DNA of 64,000 nt, from contig NC_084816.1 in the NCBI RefSeq assembly GCF_963583255.1, forward strand, positions 15,239,100 through 15,303,099, read 5' to 3'. A model generated the notes under the pieces. That model did not search any database. It was not told the origin of the DNA and saw nothing but the letters and a program-made list of their open reading frames with translations. How positions within the stretch are numbered: the first letter of the stretch is position 1; each line of letters starts with the position of its first letter. A program made the position numbers and the translations under genes. The stretch comes from Pyrus communis (lineage: Eukaryota > Streptophyta > Magnoliopsida > Rosales > Rosaceae). Positions 11,861 to 23,089 of the stretch are shown here, in pieces.

Positions 11861-13651
11861 TGTTGACCATAAAAACTACCAAGCCTACGTGGCGTGCAGG
11901 CCGAGTAATTAATAAGCTAACTACGTCATTCGATTGTGTGCAGTGCGTGCCAACTCGTCGGTCGAGGAGTAAAATGTGTTGATGCCTCGTTGGGCGCGTT
12001 GCTGACTTCTTGATCTTGTGATTGCGGTCGAGAAAGGAACCCGTCTCGGCCTTAGGGTTCTAGAGCTTGAAGACAAGGCTGCTAGTTCTATGAAGTTCAA
12101 TATCAAATTCGGCTTTCAATGTGCCGAATGTAGTAACCTATAACACCTCACTGCGCCGAAAATCCTTCCCAATCAAGACTTGGATAGATAACAGTCGGCT
12201 TCGACACAATGCTGTTTATCCAAACTGAAGGTGCTCTATTGTCGGTTGATTCTACAGCAACAGTGCTATTTATCCAAACTAAAGATGTTCGTCGGTTGCC
12301 TTCACAGTGCTGTTTATCTAAGCTGAAGATGTGTCAGCGGGAAAAAGAAAATAAAAATCTTAAGGTTGTTGAGAGGTTTCACGTAGAGCAAGAGTTTGCG
12401 TAAGGCAGTTTGTGTGTTGAATTGGATGGCTTAAATGTTGCCTGCGACTTTGTATTTATAACACCTATATTTTTTGCTTGGCACAGCTTGATAGTGTAGA
12501 AATCGACTGAAACTCAAACTCGCAGAATGACTGATCCACAGTATAGGTGCTAAAGCCTATCTTCAGATGGTTGACTTTTCAAAGATAATAAAAGCCCATC
12601 CTGACTTATCCCATCATGACTAAAAGCCTAGCTTACCTAGGTTTTCTTATCTTATCATAATTCCATCTAGGGGTGGGCACGGTGCGGTTCGGTGCGGTTC
12701 CACCCCTAAATTGGAACTGGAACCGAAATATATTAACGGTTCGATTCGGTGCGGTTCCACTTAAATTTATGACTAGAACATTACGGTTCGGTCTACACCG
12801 GTTCCGATTCGGTTCTTGCCGGTTTACGGTTCCTAATAATAAATTATTTGAACACCAAATCATTATGCATTCAAATACATCTTCTAAAACTGATTACATA
12901 AAGTTGCATACAACACATCTTTTTTAATGCAAATGTCTTTGGTAGTGGCACCAAGTCAACAAAAAGAGACAACTAAAATACATATGCACTGGTCAATCAG
13001 TCAACAAACAAAAAAATGATGAAACAAATTGCAAGTTTTCAGACTTCAGAGAGCAAGCAAGAAGCAGCAGCTCCTGTACACAATTTTTCAACCTATTATA
13101 CCATGACATGTGTGTGTATATATAATTTATTTATTTATTATTAATAAAACGGTTCGGTTCGGTTTGGCCGGTTCTTGGTCATTCGAAACCGGAACCGGAA
13201 CCGGTTTGAACGGTTCGGTTCGGTTTTTCACTCAAAGTTGACTTTTCCGGTCAACACGGTTTTTTTCGGTTTTTTTTCTTACGGTTCGATGCGGTTTTGC
13301 GGTTTTTATGCCCACCCCTAATTCCATCACCCATCCACGCATCCTGGTCCCCATTTATTGAATTTCAAATTCATTTTAAATTCATTTCTGGCTACTTGTC
13401 AATCTATCACCACTACCTCAAGCTAGACATCCCAAATTAATTTGAACTGTACCGCTTGTTTGGGGATATAATTTGCATCCTATCCCGTTTAAGAATATGC
13501 CAAGATAATTCATATTAAAAGATAATTATTATGATAAAAATCATAATATTATCCCTTAACAATAACAAAATTATCTTCACTTTTCTATCCGACGGTTGGG
13601 AGCTATGCTCACTCAACGACTTTGATTGCACAGACCGATGGTATAAATTTG
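11861..13651 (-). repeat. LTR of the inverted gypsy element (interrupted)
   Basis: On the - strand it starts TGTTTGGATCC (13651) and ends GGTCAACA (11861). Without the 653-bp insert and one 8-bp duplication it is about 1130 bp, close to the 1147 bp of the LTR at 9160-10306. The two LTRs share the start, the TATA region, the TTTGGATAAACAGCA-like motifs and the whole 3' third, but the U3 parts have diverged. They therefore belong to related families, or to one old family. Confidence 0.65.
12668..13320. mobile_element. nonautonomous hAT-like element with 8-bp target duplication
   Basis: The ends are TAGGGGTGGGCA and its inverse TGCCCACCCCTA. Both are flanked by the identical octamer ATTCCATC (12660-12667 and 13321-13328). 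An 8-bp duplication with this terminal sequence fits the hAT superfamily. Many CGGTTCGGT-type repeats crowd both subterminal regions (about 12680-12830 and 13150-13300), as expected for transposase binding sites. The AT-rich core has no transposase. The open frames seen over the ends are by-products of the repeats. Confidence 0.9.
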
Positions 13652-14175
13652 GATCCAAACATTAACTCCACCACTGCACCAGCAAAACTTATTATCTAGT
13701 ACGAACTCGGACGAATGCTAAGTTCCATTAGAAAACTTCAGCTTATATTATTTGAGTCTCAAGCAAAAACTTGAGTGTCGAATTGGATATAATGTGGAAT
13801 TTGTGGCTATAAAGAGTGGAACTTTTAATTTATGGCTGTAAACAGTGCAGATTTTATCTTTTGGTCTCTTGCCAATATCAACGTGAAACATACATTCTAG
13901 GGAGAAAATCCTCATGTTAAGTACGAAATATCAAATATCAAAAGGGCCCCATTGCATAATTCACTGGTGTAATAATCTGGTCGGCAATCGTGATAATTCA
14001 TGTACCTATTTCCATAACGTCTGGAGTGCCATTGGATCTTCCGAGTTTTTAACCATTAGATCTGTGATAAAAAAAACACTAAAACCAAAATCCAATGGTT
14101 CAAACGCTCAAAATATCATGTATTTTAGAGCACTGTAGAATTTTTGTTCCATCTTCATCGTACACTCATTTTCCC
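13652..14175. other. upstream region of the reductase gene, no gene seen
   Basis: AT-rich sequence between the inverted LTR and the TATA box of the next gene. I see no coding frame with recognisable content and no further element ends. Confidence 0.5.
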
Positions 14176-14184
14176 TATATAAAA
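14176..14184 (+). promoter_or_regulatory. TATA box of the phenylpropene-synthase-like gene
   Basis: TATATAAAA lies 56 bp upstream of the start codon, leaving room for a transcription start at about 14205-14215 and a short leader. It is the only TATA-like site at this spacing. Confidence 0.6.
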
Positions 14185-14239
14185 CACAATAGCCCTTTGC
14201 AAGTATCAGCTGGGAAGAACTATATTAACGAAGAAGGTC

Positions 14240-16494
14240 ATGGCTTGTGAGAACAAGAAGATACTGATATTTGGAGCCACTGGGTACCTAGGCAAGTACA
14301 TGGTGAAAGCAAGCGTTTCATTGGGCCATCCAACCTATGCTTACGCCCGATCAATCAAGCCCAACACTGACCCTTCCAAGCTTGAGCTGCACAAAGAATA
14401 TGAAGCCATGGGAGTCACCATCTTCCAAGTAATTAATTATATATAAATATATATTACTTATGCTAATTAACCTCTCATTTCTTAATTGACTAAACTCTAC
14501 TAATTCACTGCTCATATTTTGTATATAGCTAATCAATGTAATGTTTAGGAGAACCAATTTGATATGTTGTGAACTGGACAGGGTGAACTCGATGAGCACG
14601 AAAAGCTAGTCGCAGTGCTTCAACAAGTTGACATTGTAATATCTACATTGCCTATTCCTCTGCTTCTTCAACAGTTCAAAATTATCAACGCCATCAAACA
14701 TGCTGGCAATATAAAGGTGAAAATATATGTGAAAAATGTTTTTTCGCGTTGACTGTGAATCTGAACCATGATTATGTTGCTATTCTTGGCTAAATTACTC
14801 GGTCAAGTTCATTTTATATATATGTTCATGTCTAACTGCGGACAACATATACATGTTGGGACTGTGAAATCAGAGATTTATTCCGGCAGAGTTTGGAGAA
14901 GATCCAGAAGGAGCAACCGCGCTGCCGCCTTTCGAGGCTATACATGAGAATAGAAGGGTGATTAGAAGGGCGACTGAAGCAGCAGGAATTCCGTACACTT
15001 ATGTGCGTGGAAACACATTTGCTGCATATTTTGTTGATTATTTGCTTCATCCTCGGGAAGAACGTGAGGAAGTCATTGTTTATGGCACTGGTGAAGCCAA
15101 GGGTAAGTATGCAAGTGGTGCACTTTACCACTGAACCACAAATGCACTATTTTCCTAGTAGAATGTTACAAGTTTTTCTTTTATTTTATTTTTAAATTCA
15201 TATAAAAATAATTTACACCGGTTACGTCGCTTGAGAAATGAAATGAAAAGTATTTTGCCCCTGTGAAGTCACCTTCAACTACAACAAATATTGGTGATCA
15301 TTAAGGACTTGTTTGATAAATTTTTTGTTTTTAGTATCTTTTCACACTTTTTTTTGGCTAGAAATAGCTTGAAAGTGTATGAAAATAATAAGGTACGAAG
15401 AAATATCGCAAAGAGGGAGGAGGTAGCACTAGAATGTATGAAACGGAGACATCATCGATAATCACAAATATAACTGTATTATTTAGGTTGAGACTCATAG
15501 ACACATCTCAGTTTCTAGGTTGAGACTCATAGACACATCTTAGTCGAACGGTATTATTTTTCTTCTCTTCGTGGTTGTAATTTATATTCTTGTTTCGACC
15601 AAAAAAAGAGAGGTTATATTGTTGAATTCATTTATCTTACATAGGAAATGTATAGTTGACAAACCAATATGCAATACAATAATTTTGATGTACTTTGTGT
15701 TCCTTATTGTCTTATTTTGGATGTCTATAGCTGTGTTGAATTACGAGGAAGATATATCCACCTACACAATAAAAGCAGCATCAGATCCAAGGGCAGCCAA
15801 TCATATCCTCACTTGTAAACCCCAACAAAACATTATATCTCAGTTGGATTTGATTTCTTGTTGGGAAAAGAAGAAAGGACGGATGCTCAAAAGGATTCAT
15901 ATCCCAGAACAAGAAATCCTCAATCACTCTGAGAGTAAGAATATTTCTAATCTGCATACAACCGCGTATATGGAAGTAAAGATCATAGATTCATATATTA
16001 TACCTTTCTCTATAGATATACAGATTATGTTTCTTGCACTTTTTATTTGATACGTTAGAAGAAATCAAACTTAGCCCTATCATAATCCTAATTCCAAAGT
16101 CGTTACTGCACCCTTCCTCACCACTTCAATTAGCCACTATGACTTAATTACCATCTAATTCAACCTGATAATCAAACAATTCTTACAGTAATAAACAAAA
16201 TAATGTCACTAACCAGTTTGATTTTGTGAATCAAATGGATGGTGATGATCTCATATATTATTATTATTTTTTTAAATCATTTTGCTTCATTTTCTTGTAG
16301 CTTTTCCTCCTCCAGACAATATACGTGCGGCAATCATTTACAGCGTATTCATCAAAGGTCAAATAAGGATTGAACTCACAGCAAACAATCTAGAGGCCTC
16401 AGAACTATATCCTGATTACAACTACACTTCCATTGATAACTTCCTTGATATTTGCTTGGTTGATCCTCCCAAGCCAAAATTAGCAACATTGTAA
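14240..16494 (+). CDS. phenylpropene synthase-like NADPH reductase (eugenol/isoeugenol synthase family), 5 exons
   Basis: Exons 14240-14428, 14582-14716, 14874-15102, 15731-15934 and 16301-16494 join into 951 bp, giving 316 residues plus TAA. All introns are GT-AG and every phase fits. The N-terminus has the NADPH-binding [14 protein letters not shown] motif (residues 8-21). Next come [13 protein letters not shown] (64-76), [14 protein letters not shown] (105-118), [20 protein letters not shown] and [10 protein letters not shown]. The protein ends in [10 protein letters not shown]. Order, length and motifs match the PIP family (pinoresinol-lariciresinol, isoflavone and phenylcoumaran reductases) and best fit the eugenol/isoeugenol synthases, which reduce coniferyl-type esters to volatile phenylpropenes in the cytosol. 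The conserved catalytic Lys of that family is Arg at residue 135 here (AGA). The gene is otherwise intact, and it is the clearest host gene in the window. Confidence 0.88.
15485..15543 (+). repeat. short tandem duplication in intron 3
   Basis: TAGGTTGAGACTCATAGACA plus a few bases occurs twice in a row with a spacer of about 7 bp. It lies in the 628-bp third intron of the reductase gene and has no obvious effect on splicing. Confidence 0.7.
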
Positions 16495-17303
16495 GTAGCT
16501 TCCTTGATATTTCCTTGTTTAAAGTACCATTGTAATTTAGTTTTATTTAATAGATTTTTGTGATATGCTATGATAATATAATATAATTACATATTATATG
16601 CTATTACATTGAGCTTATATAGTCTATAGAAGTGATTCACTCATACTGATTTTCTCCTTATGTCCACTTGTGTTTATTTTTATACCTTGACTCTCCGTTG
16701 CTTTTATTCAATCCAACAACGCGAAATAAATAGAGTTGTACACATAAAAATAACTAGTGAACGGAAATCACTTCCTTGTAGTTATGTTTAATTTCTCTCA
16801 GTTTGGCAGCTATTGATATTCGAAATGATTTTGACTAGATAAATGATAATGATCCACTCACACTTTGTTTTTTGGTTATTGTTATTTTCCCTTTAGGACC
16901 TAGTGAGCAAGGGGCGAAGTCTGATGATGAGGGGGCTTGGTAGTAGTGCCAACTTCCTACTGTGTAGGGTGACTCCCTTTTCATATGTTTATCTGGTTTT
17001 TGTAACAATGCTTGATAGTACTGTTGATTATGCTTGGCACAACACATACTTTGTGATTACTATTGTGTGCGCGAATGTTATGCTCTAAATTGATGTGATA
17101 ATAATAGGGTTGAACCCTAATGTATCCCCAAGTGAGGAGGTTGTGTAAGATAACTTTTAATATTTTTAATAAAGAGTCATTTGGTTCAAATTTATTCACA
17201 TCTTTCTTTCCTTACTAATAGCTTCGTCATTAGGCTAATGGTACCCGTCACCTTTACGGTGAGGTTAAATTGTTGATTTAGTGACAGTCATTACATCTCC
17301 CCA
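16495..17303. other. 3' flank of the reductase gene, no gene seen
   Basis: AT-rich sequence holding the 3' UTR and terminator region of the reductase gene. The short open frames have no recognisable content. A CACTA element begins directly after it. Confidence 0.5.
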
Positions 17304-17324
17304 CTTCACTACTACAAAAGTGGT

Positions 17325-17730
17325 TTATTGTGTCGGTGGTTGGTGTCGGTTTTATACAACTTGCTGGCGGATAAGACATTTCCGACACCTTCTTTGCATG
17401 GTGTCAGAATTACTGTTGGGTATAACCAACTAATTTGTCTATATTGCTTATAATTGACATAAACTATTAATGTCGCTTAGAACCAACATAGATTTTAATC
17501 TTTTTAAATAGTTAGTGTCGGTTATAAAAAAAAAAAAAAAACGTGTCACTTATAATCGACGTAAAGTTAGTGTCGATTAAAAGAAGACTGGTGTCGCTTC
17601 TAACCGACACTAATAATTATTTAAAATATTTTGAAACACGGTGTCGGTTGTAGCCGACATAAATTTTAATCTTTTTAAATAATTTTGAAACCCGATGTCG
17701 GTTGTAGCCGACATATAGGTGTTCTTTAAA
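17325..17730. repeat. left subterminal repeat region of the CACTA element
   Basis: The motif GTGTCGGTTGTAGCCGACAT and variants recur in both orientations about eight times (for example at 17641-17660 and 17695-17714). Such arrays bind the small CACTA protein (TNPA type) during transposition; the role here is by analogy. A run of A lies at 17526-17541. Confidence 0.75.
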
Positions 17731-18498
17731 TACCCTGCCCCGTGCTTTCTTCTTCCTCTCTCGCATCTTTCGTATTTGTTCTTCCAACTTCATTTGTTCC
17801 TTCTTCTTCACAGTAAGTTTTTCTTGCTTCCAATAGTTTTTATTTTCTCCTCTTATATTTAATTTTTGTTTACAATTTAATTTTGTAGGAATTTTATTTG
17901 AGCTGGTTTGAGTACATAAAGAATTGGTCGACGATGAAATTCTTCCATAATTCATGTTTCCATCACTAAATTCCTTAATTTTTAAATTGTATAATACACA
18001 TGTTTATTTATTTAAAAATTCTAATTTAAGTATTTAGATAAATTTCTACGATTTATGTTAAATTAATAAATATTTAGTCAAATTAATTAATTTTATCACT
18101 TGAATTGTTATGAGAAAAAGAAAATAAATAATATTTATAAGCATTTATGTTAAATTAACAATATTGAATATAACATAAACTAATAATATTTAGTAATATA
18201 GGAATATATTATGTTAAATTAATTTTTTTGCACTCTAATTGTTATGAGGATATACAAAACTTGAATTTAACAAACTATCAAGATTAGATGAGCAGAATTT
18301 TGATAACTTTTTGTTGTTATTTTAATTTGTTTTTACTATAATAGGTGTTGGAAATTAAAAGATTGCAATCGTGATAGAGTTCGAGGGTTGAAAGATAGAA
18401 ATTGAAAATTCTAATAGCTATGCCTACATGATAGGGATTGAAAGATTGTAGGGATCTTAGTGTCAACGTAATATTTTGCCCTCGTAAAGTGGTAAAAC

Positions 18499-18726
18499 AT
18501 GGACAAGAGTTGGTTGACGATATCCCGAAATTTGGAAGCATATACAGCTGGAATTAATTTGTTTTTAGATCAAGTGGTTGCAAATGGTGTTGGCCCTGAT
18601 AAGTTTAGATGTCCTTGCAAAAGATGTTGTAATCGATATACTCTTGTTAGGAACACTATTGTTGAACATCTTGTATTGTATGATATATTTGTCCAACCAT
18701 TAACAGTAGAATGTGTTGGGCAGTCT
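18499..18726 (+). pseudogene. CACTA transposase (TNP2 type), N-terminal part
   Basis: The start MDKSWLTISRNLEAY, followed by GINLFLDQVV and CPCKRCCNRY with paired cysteines, matches the transposase-associated N-terminal domain (PF13963 type) of CACTA TNPD proteins. The frame is open from ATG 18499 until the chromovirus LTR begins at 18727. It continues beyond that insertion at 36912, in the same frame once one target duplication is left out. Confidence 0.85.
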
Positions 18727-20985
18727 TGTGAAACCCCGTCCTTGATTTATCATATTTTGTATCATCGGACTTATGAAATTACCAAATTACCCTTGTGTTG
18801 ACTTTCGTTGAGCGTCTCATCGAAACACGTAGTTCTAATTTTATTAATATATTCTTATCGTACTCATTTCCATGAACGCGTAGGCATGAACAAATTTGAA
18901 ATTGGATTTGCAACGAAGATTCTACGTACGAAATGATGAACGTTTCGGATATTTTGTGTTTCATCTTATACGTTCTTAAATTGCGAACCAATGGGACCCA
19001 CTTGGGATTTTTGTCCCCTTATCCCCTTTCCCTATCCGGATATCCTTTTCCATTTTGGAGATTTCCTTGATCTCTCTCTCTCTTCCTCACTTTCTTTATT
19101 TCTCTCTTAGAGCTCTCCCAATCCTCTACAAACCCTCCCTACTCTCTCTCTGAGTTCACTCTCACAACAACAACCCCAAAACTCATCATTTAGACGTAGA
19201 GATCTCGAACCCCAGGTTAAACGTGATACCTCAACTGTGACAGTCATGGTGCACATCTCCCTCGATGAACTTTGACGACTTTCATGATTTTTTCGACGTT
19301 GGTAAGCTCCTATAAACCCTTGGGATGTGTTTTAAGGTTAGATCGAGGCTTGTTGTAAGTTGCTTAGGCTTGTCGGACGCAGAGATCTAGAAACCCATGC
19401 ATTCCAGTCGATTTTTTGACCAACTTCGACCACCACACATCTTGAAATTGGTACGAACTTCTTCCTCTCATCCTAAGCTTTATTTCCATAGCTTGTACGT
19501 TGAAAATGGTGAAGAAATGTGCTCGAACGGAGCTCTAGAAGCTCTACCCAGTTTTCGGTCGACCCATGGCCTAAAATCAGATTAACCCGACCCAATACCC
19601 TTCAACCGAATCCAAACCGAACTTGCTACCTGGCCTAACTATGCTACTTGGCTTAAACCCATAACCTTTGGCCCAAGCCTAAGTACATAACCCAGCCCAG
19701 AAACAAGCCCAACCCAGAAACTAAGCCCAGACCCAAAACCCAGATCCGACCCAACCCGACTGGATCCCAATTTCCAGTTCTCACATGGGCACCTGTCTTG
19801 GTCGGCGCGTGGGGCACACGCGCTTCTGTTGAAGGTATTGTGCTTCACTGCCATCCACGCAGGCGCTGGTGACTTTTTCAACCAACTTTCCAATGACCCA
19901 ACTTGACGCATGGCCTCCCAGGCCGTTGCCCTGTGGTGACGAATGGGGGTACCTAAGGTTCCCCCTTAGGTTTGTCAACGTCCTGAGTCCGTTCCGTTCT
20001 CCCAAATTCAATCATTTTGGTTTAGTTTTGTTAATTGGTCCCTTTATGTGCTTAGGTACGTTTGTTAGCGACATTTCCATTCCCCCTAGTTTGTGCGGCT
20101 CTTCGACGACAGAGTATCTGTGAGTGAACCCCTTCCAAATGCATGGTTTAATTGCTAGAAATGCATACATGAAAAGCATGATTTTATGACTACGTTTTAT
20201 GAAACGTTTATGAATAAATTAGATTTACTCTTTATGAATTATCATGCCTTATCGAATTTACATTATTGAGATAGTTATGAATATGATTTATGATATGATG
20301 TTTGAGCTATTGAGCTCCGATGAGATATATATTTTGGAAATATTATGTTCATGATTTTACATGCTTACTTAGTGGTTATTCATACTATATGCCTATAGGC
20401 AAATGATACTTATATATGGCTTCAGTCGGGAGATGTAGTTCCCAGGGACGATTGTGATATCACTACTAAGCACACTATATGATATATGTTTTACGAAGGT
20501 TTTATGGCATGCTAGGGTTTTTGGAAAACCTATAACTTATTATGCTATATGAGTTTTTTAAACTGGGGGTTAGTACGCTGATGTATAACTATTTTAGTAT
20601 TACTATATATATAAACTTGGTCCACTTATGTTTTGTTTTGCACCCCTTCAAGACGTAGTGATCCGAGCTACTAGGCTTTCCCATATCAGTGAACTTGTGT
20701 CCTCCTCTTTGCTTTGGACAGTTCTTGTAATAGCACGTTCTATTAAACCTTCCGTTTGTATTCCAAATTAGTAGTATGGTCTGAATATGTCATGCATTAT
20801 CACTATTATTTTGTTGGCAGTTGAATATTATTATTATATTATTTTTGTAAGGTTTGTATTTGAAAATTATATTGTGTAGTTACGCGCGAAATTTTTATGC
20901 ATGTTTCACATGTTCTCGGCATATGCATTCTTGAAATGGCTTGCATCACTCTCAGGTGTCGGACATTGGGATTGGGCGCATGTCA
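18727..20985 (+). repeat. 5' LTR of the chromovirus
   Basis: It starts TGTGAAACCCCGTCC, ends GCGCATGTCA, and is followed by the primer-binding site. It holds about 150 bp near 18800-18960 that is missing from the 3' LTR, and only one copy of the TATGGCTTC...GGGAGATGTAG unit that is repeated four times in the 3' LTR. Confidence 0.85.
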
Positions 20986-20988
20986 GAT

Positions 20989-21000
20989 TGGTACCAAAGC
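20989..21000 (+). other. primer-binding site of the chromovirus
   Basis: TGGTACCAAAGC lies 3 bp after the LTR end. It resembles TGGTATCAGAGC, the complement of the initiator tRNA-Met 3' end used by chromoviruses, with two changes. Confidence 0.65.
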
Positions 21001-21245
21001 ATGCTTAGGACTTCATTCTTCCACTTGGTAATCATAATCTTTCTTGTAGCTACAACCTTTCATCCTTCTAAATCTTGTTTGTCTCTTATCAGAATCATGG
21101 ATCCTACTGGTGGGAATGTGCCTTGACGGCCTCGTTCTGGTTTAATGGGTGGAATTTAGTAGTTGACGTCCGCTCTGCGAAATGTTTTTTCTATGAATAG
21201 AAGGCAGAGTCGTACCTATATGGAGAATTCTCAGAGTCATGGTGT

Positions 21246-23055
21246 TGAAGGAAGATTTGTGAAAAACAAGTTCATTTGAGCAACATCAACAACATGCAAT
21301 TAACAATTAAAAGGCGGAATCATGTTTATATGCACTCAAAAACAAAACTTAACCCATGAACTTCAAAGCTTAGTAGATAGGTGAACCAAGACTCAACTCA
21401 AAACAAAGTGAGTTGAGAAATCAATACCTTTGTAGATTCCTCTTTGCATAAGCAAAGGCTAATCACCCAAAGAGAGGGTCTTCATTCCTTGCATCTTAGA
21501 TCCATGGATTTGGATGGATGAAAAGGTTTCTCCAAGTTCCCAAAATTGAGAACCTCTAAGTCTCCACACCAAGGTAAGATTGGAGAAGAAATGAGTGACC
21601 TTGAGGAAGTAAGATTGCTAGATGTTTTCCTCAAGGGTGGCCGGCCATTTCTAGAGAGAAAGGAGAGTTTGTGTTTCTCCAATTTCCCCAAAAACCACCC
21701 TAATGAATTTTGGCTATAAAGTCACACTTATACCTTAATTCATTTGAGTGGCAAACTTGTAAATAAGTCCAAACCCCACTCTTTCTCTAAATGGCCGGCC
21801 TTAGGGTATTCATTGGGCTATTTGGGCCTTTGTGAATCATTATTCATTAAGTTGTCACACAACTTAAGTCAATGGACTTGACGTTCGAAGCCCATTGGGC
21901 CTTAAGGTCCAAAACTATCCCGAGGTCTTTTAACGAACTTATTCGTTTGATTAATAATCATATTAATTAATCCTTGCCATAAATAATTAAACCATTTAAT
22001 TATTCTTACTCATCTCCGTTGAATCTTCAATCTCTACCTTACACGGTGTACGATCCATTAGGTTCCTTTTAGCGAGGCAGTGGGCGATTCAAACTCTTTC
22101 AAATCGATTGTGAATTGAAACTTACTTTCAATTCTCCCGTTAGTGATAATACACTTTTAGGGCTTCCACAAACCATGGTTGACGCCTAGCAGCATGTCAT
22201 GGTTACCCAAGTTAATCAGAAGAGGTGGAGAACCTATTCAGTTCTAGGATTACAAATGCAATACGGTCTTTCTCTAATACAATACTCTTGACCACATTGT
22301 TTGGTTTGATAGTTTATTCATGTCTACTATCCAATGTGAGTCTTGTGCTTATATGATTACCTTGAATGTGATTTGGAACACATTCCTAAATCTCATTCAT
22401 ACTTTGGCCAAAGATTCTTAATCATATCATAGAGTATTCTCCCTCAAACAGTTTGAAGGTTAGAGATCCCTTGTTGCGCATTCACTTGCCTCCATGGCTA
22501 AGTGGCTTAACCCCAACGATGCCATGGACACCCTCCTGGTGGAGTGACTTTGACATGATCAAAGATTAAGGACCTAACCACAAGACAACTGTGATGCCTC
22601 AGGTCAAAAGACTAATTTGCATTATCCCAACCATGAGTTCTCATGTGACATGAATATGAGAACTCTTCGTTGATCGTGTTCAGTGAACTCATTCTCTATT
22701 GAGCACCTACGTACTTGTCTTGATGTCACACACACCAATGACTCGAGACTAGTCACTCTCCCTGAGAGAAGACATAGCACGTACTGATCTTAACGGACTG
22801 TCAATGCCCAATTGACAATCCTATGATCAGGAACGTTTAGGATGTGTCAACGAAAGAATGGTCTCATGAATCTAACTTCTTTAGATCGCATTCTTCCAAT
22901 CACATATTCTTTGGACTTATCGTTTAAGCATATAACATTTATATAAGACGGCTCAAACAATAATGTTTGCCCTTAATATTAAACTAGATTAGTTTAACAT
23001 GTGAAATGTCCATAAAGTATCATCATATGATTGGTTTTAGGGCACATTTCCAACA
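21246..23055 (-). repeat. 3' LTR of the copia element
   Basis: Nearly identical to 28435-30244. It contains many stem-loops, for example AAGTTGT CAC ACAACTT at 21849-21865, 10-bp arms with loop CCA at 21982-22004, and 9-bp arms at 22635-22665. Both LTRs hold the same 69-codon open frame on the element's sense strand (21691-21482 here). Confidence 0.93.
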
Positions 23056-23056
23056 A

Positions 23057-23070
23057 TCTCCCACTTGCAC
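23057..23070 (-). other. polypurine tract of the copia element
   Basis: On the sense strand AAGTGGGAGA lies just before the TGTTGG start of the 3' LTR, the usual place for plus-strand priming. Confidence 0.6.
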
Positions 23071-23089
23071 TAGAGCCAATCAGCTTAGT

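Larger units (their letters stand above)
10307..13651 (-). mobile_element. second Tat-like gypsy element fragment, inverted
   Basis: On the - strand an LTR (13651 to 11861, interrupted by a hAT-like insertion) is followed by TTTTGGCATGCCTGGTGGGA, a primer-binding-like leader, and then by gag-like open frames. The fragment stops where the LTR of the first element ends (10306-10307). Either the first element inserted into it and removed the rest, or a rearrangement joined the two. The sequence between 10307 and 11140 has no coding frame I can name. It does contain a direct repeat of GCATGATATATCTTTTGGCT at about 10350 and 10466. Confidence 0.65.

Noticed and set aside
12633..12927. Open frames on both strands with RFGAVP/NRTV repeats
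   Set aside because: They are the CGGTTCGGT repeats of the hAT-like element read through, not a protein.
15571..16050. 159-codon open frame
   Set aside because: It is intron sequence followed by exon 4 of the reductase gene and the start of the next intron; splice sites at 15730 and 15935 explain the real coding part.
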